DNA from: Jatrophihabitans sp964252635
GTDB taxonomy: Bacteria > Actinomycetota > Actinomycetes > Mycobacteriales > Jatrophihabitantaceae
Length of the DNA stretch: 64,000 nt
NCBI RefSeq assembly: GCF_964252635.1
Contig: NZ_CAXUNP010000011.1
Location: 1-64,000 of the forward strand
Direction: 5' to 3'
A model generated the notes under the pieces. That model was not told the DNA's origin. It saw only the letters and a program-made list of their open reading frames with translations, and made no database searches. The position numbers and the translations under genes are program-made. Positions 52,084 through 59,978 of the stretch are shown here, one piece after another (the stretch's first letter is position 1; every line of letters begins with the position of its first letter).

Positions 52084-52262
52084 GTTGAAGTGTTTCCGGG
52101 AACCAAAGGGAACAGCAAATTTCCGTTCCTGAACAGCGAGGCAGTTTTGTCCGGAAACACCGGTCTGTAGTTACAACAGGCGGGAACAAAATCCCCCGTA
52201 ATCGTTGACCTTGCGAGAGTTTCTCGGGAACACCTTGCGTTGTTCCCCAAAGTTCCCTAGAG
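52084..52262. promoter_or_regulatory. Repressor/Cro operator and divergent promoter region
   Basis: The 209 bp between the repressor and Cro-like genes are less GC-rich and hold many GGGAAC or GTTCCC half sites: 52098, 52108 (GGGAACA), 52125 (GTTCC-TGAACA), about 52180 (CGGGAACA), 52226-52247 and 52252. The best is GGGAACA-8 nt-TGTTCCC at 52226-52247, just upstream of the cro-like ATG at 52271. This pattern fits a set of operators for an XRE repressor. Confidence 0.7.
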
Positions 52263-52270
52263 TTCTGGTC

Positions 52271-52543
52271 ATGCCAAGGAACCCGGTCCCGCAGAGTGCG
52301 GCGCAGGAACAGGTACGTGTCGGAGCAACTCTGAAGGTGCTTCGGGAGAAGTCGGGACTCAAGCCCGATGAGGCGGCAAACCGCGTGCCCATCTCGCGGT
52401 CGTACCTCGTGAACATCGAGGCCGGTCGCAAGCCGCTGACACCCGTGCTGTGCGCGCGGTTCGCGGCGATCTACAACGCACCGCAGGCTGCCATCGTCCC
52501 GGAGGGCTACTTCCTGAACGAGCCCACCGAGGTGCCGGCATGA
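52271..52543 (+). CDS. Cro-like XRE protein
   Basis: A 90-residue helix-turn-helix protein (VGATLKVLREKSGLKPDEAA, then NRVPISRSYLVNIEAGRKPL). As first gene of the rightward operon and divergent from the repressor it probably acts as Cro, switching to lytic growth. Its stop overlaps the next ATG (ATGA). Confidence 0.85.
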   Translation: MPRNPVPQSAAQEQVRVGATLKVLREKSGLKPDEAANRVPISRSYLVNIEAGRKPLTPVLCARFAAIYNAPQAAIVPEGYFLNEPTEVPA

Positions 52544-52806
52544 GTCAGCGGCCGGTTTCGGAGGAGCCGTTGATGTCGGCGCGTGACACCGCTGAGCGTC
52601 TCGGCACTCCATTGCAGACGTTCTACGACTGGCGCAAGCACGGCCGGGGGCCGAAGGGCTACCGCCTTGGCGGCCGCGTGCTGTTCCGCTGGTCGGAGGT
52701 CGAGGCGTGGCTGCAGCAGCAGCGCGAGCCGGACCGCCACCTGACTGCCGTTCGCCAGCTCCCGCGGGGGGTTGCTGGCGGACGGCGCACCACCACCCAC
52801 AAGTAG
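52540..52806 (+). CDS. Excisionase-like winged-helix protein
   Basis: An 88-residue protein with the MerR/Xis-type helix-turn-helix SARDTAERLGTPLQTFYDWR and wing GPKGYRLGGRVLFRWSEVEA. It may act as recombination directionality factor with the integrase or as a regulator. The ATG overlaps the cro-like stop. The basic tail is Arg- and Thr-rich. Confidence 0.8.
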   Translation: MSQRPVSEEPLMSARDTAERLGTPLQTFYDWRKHGRGPKGYRLGGRVLFRWSEVEAWLQQQREPDRHLTAVRQLPRGVAGGRRTTTHK

Positions 52807-52866
52807 CGACGGCCCGGCGCTGTCACGCCGGACCGTCCCGTGACCGACTGATTGGAGTCGATCGAC

Positions 52867-53238
52867 ATGAGTATGACCGAGAAGACCACGAACCCGCTGC
52901 ACTGGTGGCTGGACGGCGACGAGCCGGCCGCGGTGAAGGCGGTGCTGTCGCTCGCGTACCTGCGTGAGGACCTCGACAACGACGCGGTGCACGACGCCGC
53001 CTGCCAGGTGTTCGGCCAGCAGGCCGACACGGTAATCGACCTCGCGACGCAGCTGAACTGGATCGAGCGCTTGGACTCCGAGAACCCGTCGGAGGTGCTG
53101 GCCGACTATTACGGGCATCGGGTGGCGGCGCTGTCGTCGATCAGCGTGTGCGAGGAGCTGCGGGACCAGCTGCGGGCCGAGGCGCTCGTCAGCGCCCAGC
53201 TCGTCGCGTCGCTGCACACCCAGGCGGTGGCGGCATGA
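52867..53238 (+). CDS. Prophage hypothetical protein
   Basis: A 123-residue acidic, helical protein (HWWLDGDEPAAVKAVLSLAY, QVFGQQADTVIDLATQLNWI). I do not recognise a family. ATG 52867 is nine bases behind GGAG. Its end overlaps the start of the SMC-like ATPase gene (ATGA), suggesting a partner role in the same recombination or replication step. Confidence 0.7.
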   Translation: MSMTEKTTNPLHWWLDGDEPAAVKAVLSLAYLREDLDNDAVHDAACQVFGQQADTVIDLATQLNWIERLDSENPSEVLADYYGHRVAALSSISVCEELRDQLRAEALVSAQLVASLHTQAVAA

Positions 53239-54488
53239 AGATCGTCAGGCTGCAGGCCGAGAACATCAAGAGGCTCGTCGCGGTCGAGATCACCCCGGAC
53301 GGCAACACGGTCGTGATCGCGGGCAAGAACGGGCAGGGCAAGACGTCTGTTCTCGACTCAATCTGGTTCGCGCTTGGTGGCGGTCCGGCCGCGAGGGGCA
53401 CGACCAAGCCCATCCGTGATGGCCAGGACCACGCCGAGGTACGGCTCGACCTCGGAGAGCTGCGCGTCACCCGCACTTGGAACGCGAGCGGCAAGTCCAC
53501 GCTGCGCGTCGACAACGCCGAGGGCGCTTCCTACCGGTCGCCACAGTCGATGCTGGACAACCTTGTCGGCCGGCTGTCCTTCGACCCGCTCGCGTTTGCG
53601 CAGCAGGACGACCGCACCCAGCTGGCATCGTTGCTTGAGCTGGTCGACCTGCCCTTCGATCCGGTCAAGCTGGCCGGCCAGCGGCAGGACCTCTACGACG
53701 AGCGCACCACCATCGGCCGCGCCGGCAAGCAGCTCGAAGGCCAGCTCGCCAGCATGGCTCAGCCCGCGGACGACGTCCCGAAGGACGAGGTCAACGTTGC
53801 CGACCTACTCGCTCGGCACCGCGCGGGCCGCGCCGCCGCGGACGAGCACCAGCAACTCGTCCGCCGCCAGCAGTCGTTCGCAGCCGCCGTCGACCGAGAC
53901 CAGCAGGACGTAGCGCACCTCGAGCAGCAGCTCGCGGCCGCGCGCGCCACGCTGACCGATCACATCGGCGAGCTTGAACACGCGACTCGGGCCGTCGAGC
54001 AGGACCACAACCTGCCCGATGTCGAGGCGATCGAGAAGCAGCTCTCCGAGGCCGACGAAGTGAACCGTGCCGTGCGGGCCGCCCGCGAGCGCGCCGACGT
54101 CGCGGCTCACCTGGCCGAGACCAGGGCGGCCTACGACGCACTGTCCGGGCAGATCGCCGACCTCGACAGGCGAAAGACCGCTGCGATCGCCGCGGCCGCC
54201 ATGCCCATCGAAGGGCTTGCGTTCGACGACACCGGCGTCACCTATCGCGACGTGCCGTTCAAGCAGTGCAGCGCCGCTGAGCAGTTGCGCGTCTCGTTGG
54301 CCATGGCCATGGCGATGAACCCTCAGATTCGCGTAGTCCGCATTACCGACGGGTCCCTGCTCGACAGCGACAACATGCAGCTCATCGAGCAGATGGCCGC
54401 CGAGCAGGACTACCAGGTCTGGATCGAACGAGTTGATGAGTCCGGGCAGGTCGGCGTCGTCATCGAAGACGGCCAGGTCGCGTCATGA
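53235..54488 (+). CDS. SMC/Rad50-like phage ATPase
   Basis: The 417-residue protein has an ABC-type head: MKIVRLQAENIKRL, Walker A AGKNGQGKTSVLDSIWFA, a long coiled coil (about 150-330) and a C-terminal part with CSAAEQLRVSLAMAMA (signature-like) and VVRITDGSLLDSD as Walker B. In the Walker B the usual Glu after Asp is Gly. Such proteins act in DNA end processing with a nuclease; the RecE/Cas4-like enzyme at 55336 is a possible partner. It is shorter than SbcC or RecN. Confidence 0.85.
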   Translation: MKIVRLQAENIKRLVAVEITPDGNTVVIAGKNGQGKTSVLDSIWFALGGGPAARGTTKPIRDGQDHAEVRLDLGELRVTRTWNASGKSTLRVDNAEGASYRSPQSMLDNLVGRLSFDPLAFAQQDDRTQLASLLELVDLPFDPVKLAGQRQDLYDERTTIGRAGKQLEGQLASMAQPADDVPKDEVNVADLLARHRAGRAAADEHQQLVRRQQSFAAAVDRDQQDVAHLEQQLAAARATLTDHIGELEHATRAVEQDHNLPDVEAIEKQLSEADEVNRAVRAARERADVAAHLAETRAAYDALSGQIADLDRRKTAAIAAAAMPIEGLAFDDTGVTYRDVPFKQCSAAEQLRVSLAMAMAMNPQIRVVRITDGSLLDSDNMQLIEQMAAEQDYQVWIERVDESGQVGVVIEDGQVAS

Positions 54489-54778
54489 CCGCCGTCATCG
54501 TCACGCTGACGCTGGTCCTGGCGGTCGGCGGTGCCGGTGCGTTGCTGCTGTGGGGCCGCGACCAGTTGCGCGCAGCTGGCCGCCTCATCGACGAGGCGCC
54601 GTTCTCGTGCGACTGCGGCCACGCCGTCGGCCGGCACCCGGTCCAAGACGACGGCACCGACAACTGCGAAGCCTGCTGGTGCTCCGGCTGGCGGCAGACC
54701 GACGACGTCGTCCACGTATGGGGCCTGACCCCGCCGCGCGCCGACGCCGTCGTCGACCACACGGAGGTGCCCCGATGA
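54485..54778 (+). CDS. Small membrane protein with Cys-rich tail
   Basis: A 97-residue protein with one N-terminal membrane helix (residues 3-24) and a cytoplasmic part with CDCGHAVGRHP and CEACWCSGW, a probable zinc site. No family recognised. It overlaps both neighbours by four bases within the phage early operon. Confidence 0.7.
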   Translation: MTAVIVTLTLVLAVGGAGALLLWGRDQLRAAGRLIDEAPFSCDCGHAVGRHPVQDDGTDNCEACWCSGWRQTDDVVHVWGLTPPRADAVVDHTEVPR

Positions 54779-54996
54779 ACGGTCCTGATCATTTCGAGAT
54801 GGCCGAGCGGCTGTTGGCCAGCGTCACGAGCGCCGACGAGGTGCTGATCGACGACGAGCACCGGATCGTGGCCAACGCGATCGCAGCTGCTCAGGTCCAC
54901 GCGACGCTCGCGCTGGCCACCGCCACTGCGGTCGGCGCGACTCACGCGAACGCCGCCCGGGTGTTCGAGCCCGACACCTACGGGCAGCCGTCATGA
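54775..54996 (+). CDS. Small helical phage protein
   Basis: A 73-residue protein (HFEMAERLLASVTSADEVLI, Ala-rich helix after residue 35). The pattern of a short 'waiting to be in the operon' ORF with ATGA overlaps on both sides supports it as real. The sequence resembles small helper proteins of actinophages, but the function is unknown. Confidence 0.65.
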   Translation: MNGPDHFEMAERLLASVTSADEVLIDDEHRIVANAIAAAQVHATLALATATAVGATHANAARVFEPDTYGQPS

Positions 54997-55178
54997 AGCG
55001 CGCCCGCCGTCTCGTCGTGGCTGTCCTGTCGACCGCCGGTCTCGCGTCGTGGATGCAGCGGTCTGCGGAGATCCGCCGCCGCGCCGAGGTGCAGGCCGCG
55101 CTCACCGATGCCGCCCGCCCGTCGTTCCGCGACAACGGCGACAACGGCTGGACCCCCACCCGGGAGGCCCACCGATGA
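54993..55178 (+). CDS. Short basic phage protein
   Basis: A 61-residue protein with a basic start, a weak hydrophobic segment (LVVAVLSTAGLASW) and an Arg-rich helix. It may be membrane-attached. It is supported mainly by four-base overlaps with both neighbours and by its GC-rich codon use; no family is recognised. Confidence 0.55.
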   Translation: MKRARRLVVAVLSTAGLASWMQRSAEIRRRAEVQAALTDAARPSFRDNGDNGWTPTREAHR

Positions 55179-55339
55179 GCAGCTTCCTGCGCCGCCTCCA
55201 GCGCGACGCCTACCTGATCAGCCGCACGGCCGGGGATCTGAACGCCGCCAAGCGCGGACCGGACGTCCTGGCCAAGCGGCTGGCCCGCCGCGCCGCCACC
55301 CGCGAAGGCTTCACCCTGCTCCGGCGGTGGACCCGATGA
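55175..55339 (+). CDS. Short basic phage protein
   Basis: A 54-residue, strongly basic protein (MSSFLRRLQRDAYLISRTAG, many Arg/Lys). It could bind nucleic acid; similar short basic frames recur in actinophage operons. The four-base overlaps before and after support translation. Function unknown. Confidence 0.55.
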   Translation: MSSFLRRLQRDAYLISRTAGDLNAAKRGPDVLAKRLARRAATREGFTLLRRWTR

Positions 55340-56214
55340 CCGCCGAGCCGGCCGCCGCCCCGGTCGTGATCACCGAGCCCGGCGTGTACGAGATCAGCAA
55401 CCTCGACTACCACGCCGACCCGGTTCCCGGGGGGTCGCTGTCGTCGACCGGCGCGCGGAAGCTGCTCGAGCCGTCCTGCCCCGCGCTGTTTCAGTACGAG
55501 CGGCAGCACCCGCCCGAGTCGACGCGCGCGTTCGACACCGGCCATGCCGTCCACGACGCCATCCTCGGCGGCGGCCCGGAGATCGTCCGCGTCGACGCCG
55601 ACAACTGGATGACGAAGTCGGCCAAGGTGCAGCGCGATGAGATCCGCGCCCGCGGCGCTGTCCCGATCCTCGCCCACGAGCACGACGTCGTGCTGGCGAT
55701 GGTCGCCTCAGTCCGCGCGCACCCCATCGCCGGGCGTCTGTTCGAGCCCGGCACCGGGCAGGCCGAGGCGTCGCTGTTCTGGACCGACGAGCGAACCGGC
55801 GTGCACCGCCGCGCGCGCCTCGACTGGCTGCCAGAGCAGACCGGCCGGCGGCTCATCATCCCCGACCTCAAGACGTGCAAGTCCGCGCAGCGTGACGAGT
55901 TCGCCCGGTCGGCCATGAGCTACGGCTACCACCAGCAGGGCCCGTACTACCTCGACGGCGTCACCGCCCTCGAGCTCGGCGAGCGACCAGTGTTCGTGTT
56001 CGTCGCCGTCGAGAAGACACCGCCCTACCTGGTGAACGTCATCCAGCTCGACCACACCGCCACCGCCATCGGCGCGCTGCTGAACCGACGCGCGATCGAC
56101 ATCTACGCCGAGTGCGACCGCACCGGCATCTGGCCCGGCTACTCAGCCGACGTCGAAATCGCCTCCCTGCCTGCCTGGTACGAGAGGCGCTACGAACAGG
56201 ACTTGCAGTCATGA
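55336..56214 (+). CDS. RecE/Cas4-like PD-(D/E)XK exonuclease (DUF3799 type)
   Basis: The 292-residue product opens with GVYEISNLDYHADPVPGGSL and LSSTGARKLLEPSCPALFQY, typical of phage exonuclease VIII-like proteins. Active-site elements are GHAVHDAILGG, EASLFWTDERTG, RARLDWLPE (Asp) and IIPDLKTCKSA (Asp, Lys). It should resect double-stranded DNA ends for recombination. The next gene overlaps it by ATGA and is a likely annealing partner. Confidence 0.85.
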   Translation: MTAEPAAAPVVITEPGVYEISNLDYHADPVPGGSLSSTGARKLLEPSCPALFQYERQHPPESTRAFDTGHAVHDAILGGGPEIVRVDADNWMTKSAKVQRDEIRARGAVPILAHEHDVVLAMVASVRAHPIAGRLFEPGTGQAEASLFWTDERTGVHRRARLDWLPEQTGRRLIIPDLKTCKSAQRDEFARSAMSYGYHQQGPYYLDGVTALELGERPVFVFVAVEKTPPYLVNVIQLDHTATAIGALLNRRAIDIYAECDRTGIWPGYSADVEIASLPAWYERRYEQDLQS

Positions 56215-57164
56215 CCGACATCACCGAGTACGAACCCACCACCCCGGCCGCCCGCCAGGCCGACGCGATCGGACAGGCCACCGCCGTCGAGCAGGCCCGC
56301 GCGGTCGCCGAGGTCCAGGGCGCGATCGTCGTCGCCCAGCAGTGCCCCCGCTCGACCGCCACCGCTGTCGCGCAGATGCGTGACTCGTGCGCGCAGAAGG
56401 GTCTCGCCGAGCGGGCGTTCTTCCGCTACTCCCGCGGCAGCGGACAGATCACCGGCCCGTCCGTCCACCTCGCCCGCGAGCTCGCCCGCTGCTGGGGCAA
56501 CATGCAGTACGGCATCGCCGAGCTGCGCCGCGACGACGCCAAGGGCGAGTCGGAGATGATCGCGTTCGCGTGGGACGTGCAGACCAACACCCGCGCCACC
56601 ACCACGTTCATTGTCAAGCACGGCCGCGACACCCGGCAGGGCGTCAAGGCCCTGACCGACATGCGCGACATCTACGAGAACAACGCCAACAACGGCGCCC
56701 GCCGGCTGCGTGAGCAGATCTTCGCGATCCTCCCGAAGTGGTTCACCGAAGAGGCGCAGGACCGCTGCCGCGCCACCCTCGAGAACGGCGGCGAGAAGTC
56801 GCTCCCTCAGCGCATCGCCGACACCGTCCGCGCGTTCGAGGGTCTCGGGATCGCCGTCGACCAGCTCGAACGCAAGATCGGCCGCGATCAAGGGAACTGG
56901 AACGCGCACGACGTCGCGACCCTCACCGTCGTCGGGAAGTCGATCCGCAACGGGGAGACACAGCGCGAGGACGAGTTCCCCGACGACAAGGTGACCGCCG
57001 ACGAGATCTCCGGCGGCAAGCCGAGGACCGGCGAGCGGGCGCAGGCCAACGGGCGCGCACCGGCGAGCATCCCGCCCGGCGACTCCGACCCGTGCCCGAT
57101 CTGCGGTGCTGACGGCACCCAGGAGCACGACGACGCGCTGCACGAGATGGCGGGTGCCTCGTGA
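56211..57164 (+). CDS. Putative phage annealing/recombination protein
   Basis: A 317-residue protein with a conserved core (AFFRYSRGSGQITGPSVHLA, RELARCWGNMQYGIAELRRD, AFAWDVQTNTRATTTFIVKH, DIYENNANNGARRLREQIFA). This core is frequent in actinophages next to RecE-like nucleases. By position it is probably a RecT-like single-strand annealing protein, although no RecT or ERF motif is decisive by eye. The C-terminus has a small zinc-site-like CPICGADGTQEHDDALHE. It overlaps both neighbours. Confidence 0.6.
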   Translation: MTDITEYEPTTPAARQADAIGQATAVEQARAVAEVQGAIVVAQQCPRSTATAVAQMRDSCAQKGLAERAFFRYSRGSGQITGPSVHLARELARCWGNMQYGIAELRRDDAKGESEMIAFAWDVQTNTRATTTFIVKHGRDTRQGVKALTDMRDIYENNANNGARRLREQIFAILPKWFTEEAQDRCRATLENGGEKSLPQRIADTVRAFEGLGIAVDQLERKIGRDQGNWNAHDVATLTVVGKSIRNGETQREDEFPDDKVTADEISGGKPRTGERAQANGRAPASIPPGDSDPCPICGADGTQEHDDALHEMAGAS

Positions 57165-57877
57165 GCTGGCACACCGGCCCGATGACGGCGTTCGACCTCG
57201 AGACCACCGGCGTCGACGTTGAGACCGCCCGCATCGTCACCGCCTCGATCGTCCACATCGACGGCGACGACGTGCGCACCCGCGAGTGGCTCGTCAACCC
57301 CGGCGTCGACATCCCCGAGGAGGCGACCGCGGTCCACGGCGTCACCACCCTGCACGCCAAGGCGTGCGGCGACGAACCCGCCACCGCAGCGGCGCAGATC
57401 CTCACCGAGCTCGACCAGGCGTGGACCGGCGGCAAGCCCGTCATCATCTACAACGCCGCCTACGACCTCACCGTCCTCGACCGGGAGCTGCGCCGACACT
57501 GCGGCGTCGCCGTTTCTGACGTCGTCGGCCCGGTCATCGACCCGTTCTGCATCGACAAGGCGCTCGACCGGTACCGGCGCGGCAGCCGCACCCTCACCGC
57601 GACGTGCCAGCACTACGGCGTGCGGCTCGAGGACGCGCACACCAGCTCGGGTGACGCGATCGCCGCGGCGCGGCTGGCGTGGCGGCTCGCGCAGGTCTAC
57701 CCGGCCGAGCTGGCCGACCTGTCGCGGGTGAACGCGTTGCAGAAGGCGTGGCGCGCCGACTGGGCCGTCGGGTTTCAGGACTACCTGCGGCGGCAGGGCA
57801 AGGACGAGCACGTCGACCCGTCGTGGCCGATGCGCCCGTACGTCCCCACCCCGGACTGCATCGGCGCTGACGCATGA
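57161..57877 (+). CDS. DnaQ-like 3'-5' exonuclease
   Basis: The 238-residue enzyme has the DEDDh motifs: TAFDLETTGVDVETARIVTA (Asp, Glu), IIYNAAYDLTVLDREL (Asp) and EDAHTSSGDAIAAARLAWRL (His, Asp). It degrades DNA from 3' ends, probably for proofreading or recombination of phage DNA. The GTG start overlaps the previous stop. The C-terminal 50 residues, with PSWPMRPYVP, are conserved in phage versions. Confidence 0.9.
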   Translation: MSWHTGPMTAFDLETTGVDVETARIVTASIVHIDGDDVRTREWLVNPGVDIPEEATAVHGVTTLHAKACGDEPATAAAQILTELDQAWTGGKPVIIYNAAYDLTVLDRELRRHCGVAVSDVVGPVIDPFCIDKALDRYRRGSRTLTATCQHYGVRLEDAHTSSGDAIAAARLAWRLAQVYPAELADLSRVNALQKAWRADWAVGFQDYLRRQGKDEHVDPSWPMRPYVPTPDCIGADA

Positions 57878-58326
57878 AGCCACCACTAGGACCGTCGCTC
57901 ACGGGAGGTAGTGCGGGTGTGCGCCACAAGCCCCGCCCGGCGGCCGGAGCCGATCTGACCGGCCCCGTGACGGTCCGTCATAGAGGAAAGGTCGCCGGCC
58001 CCGTAGCGCACGCGGGGACCGGCGGCACCTCCGTTCTTCCTGACGTCGACCTCGACCAGCGCACCCGCGACGAGCTGCAGCCACCCTGCGATGCGACGGC
58101 GGACGGCCGCGCGCTCGTCCGTGTACGGCCAAGCCGACCGCGATGCACAAACCCTGCCGAGGTCATCGTGCGTACCTGGTGCCCAAGCTGCCACGTCGGC
58201 GACTTCGCGCTGCTGTGCGCGCCGCACGTTGCATTCGCGGTCAACGCCGCGAACCGGCCTGGCACCTGCATCCCCTGCGGGCGGCCCATACCCCACCTGT
58301 GCTCAAGCACGGAGCCGTTGCGATGA
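57874..58326 (+). CDS. Phage hypothetical protein with zinc-site cysteines
   Basis: A 150-residue protein: the first 90 residues are low-complexity and basic, the rest holds VRTWCPSCHVGDFALLCAPH and TCIPCGRPIPHLC, a likely double zinc site. No family recognised. The ATG overlaps the exonuclease stop, and the next small gene overlaps its end. Confidence 0.6.
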   Translation: MKPPLGPSLTGGSAGVRHKPRPAAGADLTGPVTVRHRGKVAGPVAHAGTGGTSVLPDVDLDQRTRDELQPPCDATADGRALVRVRPSRPRCTNPAEVIVRTWCPSCHVGDFALLCAPHVAFAVNAANRPGTCIPCGRPIPHLCSSTEPLR

Positions 58327-58421
58327 CCGACTGCCGCTGCGGGCATCCTGCGCACCCCGACACCGTGTGCCGCCGCTCGTGCGGCTGCCAGATCAACCGA
58401 CCACGGACGGGGGAGCGATGA
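58323..58421 (+). CDS. Tiny Cys-rich phage protein
   Basis: A 32-residue protein, CRCGHPAHPDTVCRRSCGCQ at its core, with five cysteines and two histidines. It fits between two four-base overlaps (ATGA at both ends), the same pattern as its neighbours, and likely binds one zinc ion. It would be missed by length filters. Confidence 0.5.
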   Translation: MTDCRCGHPAHPDTVCRRSCGCQINRPRTGER

Positions 58422-58789
58422 CCAACACCAAACCCGACGCCGCGCCAGATCAGGACGACAGGCTGCGTCTGCAGATCAGCGCGACCGCCGCGTACATCCC
58501 AGACCACGACGAGGCCGACGGTCCGTGGTGCGTCGAGGTGGGCCTGCACGAGTCCGAGCCCGAGATTCAAGGCTGGGGCCCCGACCCTCTCGCGGCAGCA
58601 TTCGACGCCGCTGCGAACGCCTACGAGTCCGCCCTGCGCCTCCGCGAGCACTACGAAGGCGCCCACGAGCAGCGGCTCGTTGGCCCGCTCACCTGTCCCG
58701 AGTGCCGCCACGACTTCGAGGCGCTCATGCGATCAGCCATACGACCCGCCTCACCCGAGACGGCCGCCGCCACACCCGAAGGGATCTAG
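58418..58789 (+). CDS. Phage hypothetical protein
   Basis: The 123-residue protein has LQISATAAYIPDHDEADGPW, then WGPDPLAAAFDAAANAYESA and a CPECRHDF knuckle near the end. The first part resembles small phage proteins of unknown role. It follows GGGGGAGCG, overlaps the previous stop and ends two bases before the next start. Confidence 0.65.
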   Translation: MTNTKPDAAPDQDDRLRLQISATAAYIPDHDEADGPWCVEVGLHESEPEIQGWGPDPLAAAFDAAANAYESALRLREHYEGAHEQRLVGPLTCPECRHDFEALMRSAIRPASPETAAATPEGI

Positions 58790-58791
58790 CC

Positions 58792-59256
58792 ATGACCGCC
58801 ACGACCAGCAAGAAGAACAAGCCCGTGCTGCCCCAGTTCGAGCAGCAGGACGTCCACGGCGCCACCGTCCGCATCACGAACGCCGGCGACGGCCTCTCCG
58901 AAGCACTCAAGGTCGAACCCAAGGCGCTGCACCTCGGCGACGAGGTGTTCTACGTCCTCGCTGGCGACGTCTCCCAGATCAACCACGTCGACAAGGACGG
59001 CATCCTCACCCGCGTCCACACCGTCAAGGCGTCGCAGATCACCGCGGTCGACGGGGAGCTCGCCGGGAAGCTGCTTGCCGAGGCGGCCGAGGAGCTGCAG
59101 CGCAAGAAGGACGAGGTCGAGGGCCAGCAGCGGCTCGCGCTCGAGCAGGAAGCAGAAGACAGGGAGCGTGCGGACCAGGGTGCGGCCGGCGCCGCCCGCA
59201 CCGCGAACGGTGGGAACGTCAAGGACGTCGACTTCTCCGGGAAGCGACCACAGTGA
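58792..59256 (+). CDS. Phage hypothetical protein
   Basis: A 154-residue protein: a basic lead (KKNKPVLPQFEQQDVHGATV), a beta-rich core (GDEVFYVLAGDVSQINHVDK, GILTRVHTVKASQITAVDGE) and a charged coiled coil (about 90-130). This pattern is common in actinophage early operons and has no assigned role. Its stop overlaps the next GTG start. Confidence 0.68.
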   Translation: MTATTSKKNKPVLPQFEQQDVHGATVRITNAGDGLSEALKVEPKALHLGDEVFYVLAGDVSQINHVDKDGILTRVHTVKASQITAVDGELAGKLLAEAAEELQRKKDEVEGQQRLALEQEAEDRERADQGAAGAARTANGGNVKDVDFSGKRPQ

Positions 59257-59978
59257 CAGCCGCCCCACCACGCGGCCGCCGCGACTGCACCTGCCCGCGC
59301 GCCCGCCACCAGCACGGCAGCGTCGGCGCGTACCAGCGCGACGGGTGCCGCTGCATCCGCTGCTGTATGGCGAAGCATTACGCGCTGGCCAGCTATGCCG
59401 ACGGCGGCGACTGGCGCGAGACCGAGCACCTGTACGTCCCACGACGCGACACCCGCCTGCGGCTGCAGTCGCTGATGGCGCTCGGCTACACCGCCAGCGA
59501 GGTCGCCGCCGCGACTGGCCTGTCCCCGTCGCACGTCTGCAACCTCCGCACCGACGTCGTCCACACCACCGTGCACGTCTTCACCGCGGACGCCGTCGCT
59601 TCCGCGTTCCGGGACCGGTGGGACAAGCTCGCCACCGGGCCGCAGGCCAACCGGCAGCGCAGCAAGGCACGCCGGCTCGGCTACCTCCTGCCGCTGGAAT
59701 GGGAACCCGGCGACGTCGACACCGACGACACCACCGAGATGTTCTTGTCGGACCCGTCGAGCCCGGAGACCACCGAGAACCCGGAAGTCCTCGACTACGT
59801 CGCGATCGCCGAGGCCATCGCCGGCCGCCGCGTCACCCTCACCAGGGCCGAGCTGTCGCACGCGATCGTCACGCTGCAGGACATGGGCGTCGGGGTACAC
59901 GAGACAGCCGAACGGCTTCACACTTACACGAGGCTCGTGAACCGGTACCGCGCCCGAGCCCGCCAGGACGCGGCATGA
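59253..59978 (+). CDS. Phage helix-turn-helix protein with Cys-rich N-terminus
   Basis: The 241-residue product has an N-terminal Cys-rich segment (CTCPRARHQHGSVGAYQRDG, then CRCIRCCMAKH), like the HNH-associated 'CTCP' motif of actinophage proteins. A helix-turn-helix follows (LMALGYTASEVAAATGLSPS, HVCNLRT). The C-terminal half is helical and acidic. It probably binds DNA as a late regulator. It is coupled to WhiB downstream by ATGA. Confidence 0.68.
   Translation: MTAAPPRGRRDCTCPRARHQHGSVGAYQRDGCRCIRCCMAKHYALASYADGGDWRETEHLYVPRRDTRLRLQSLMALGYTASEVAAATGLSPSHVCNLRTDVVHTTVHVFTADAVASAFRDRWDKLATGPQANRQRSKARRLGYLLPLEWEPGDVDTDDTTEMFLSDPSSPETTENPEVLDYVAIAEAIAGRRVTLTRAELSHAIVTLQDMGVGVHETAERLHTYTRLVNRYRARARQDAA

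Noticed and set aside
51648..52250. Longer form of the repressor starting at 52250
   Set aside because: The extra 63 residues would be encoded by the operator region with repeated GGGAAC sites and show no domain; the ATG at 52061 fits the helix-turn-helix start.
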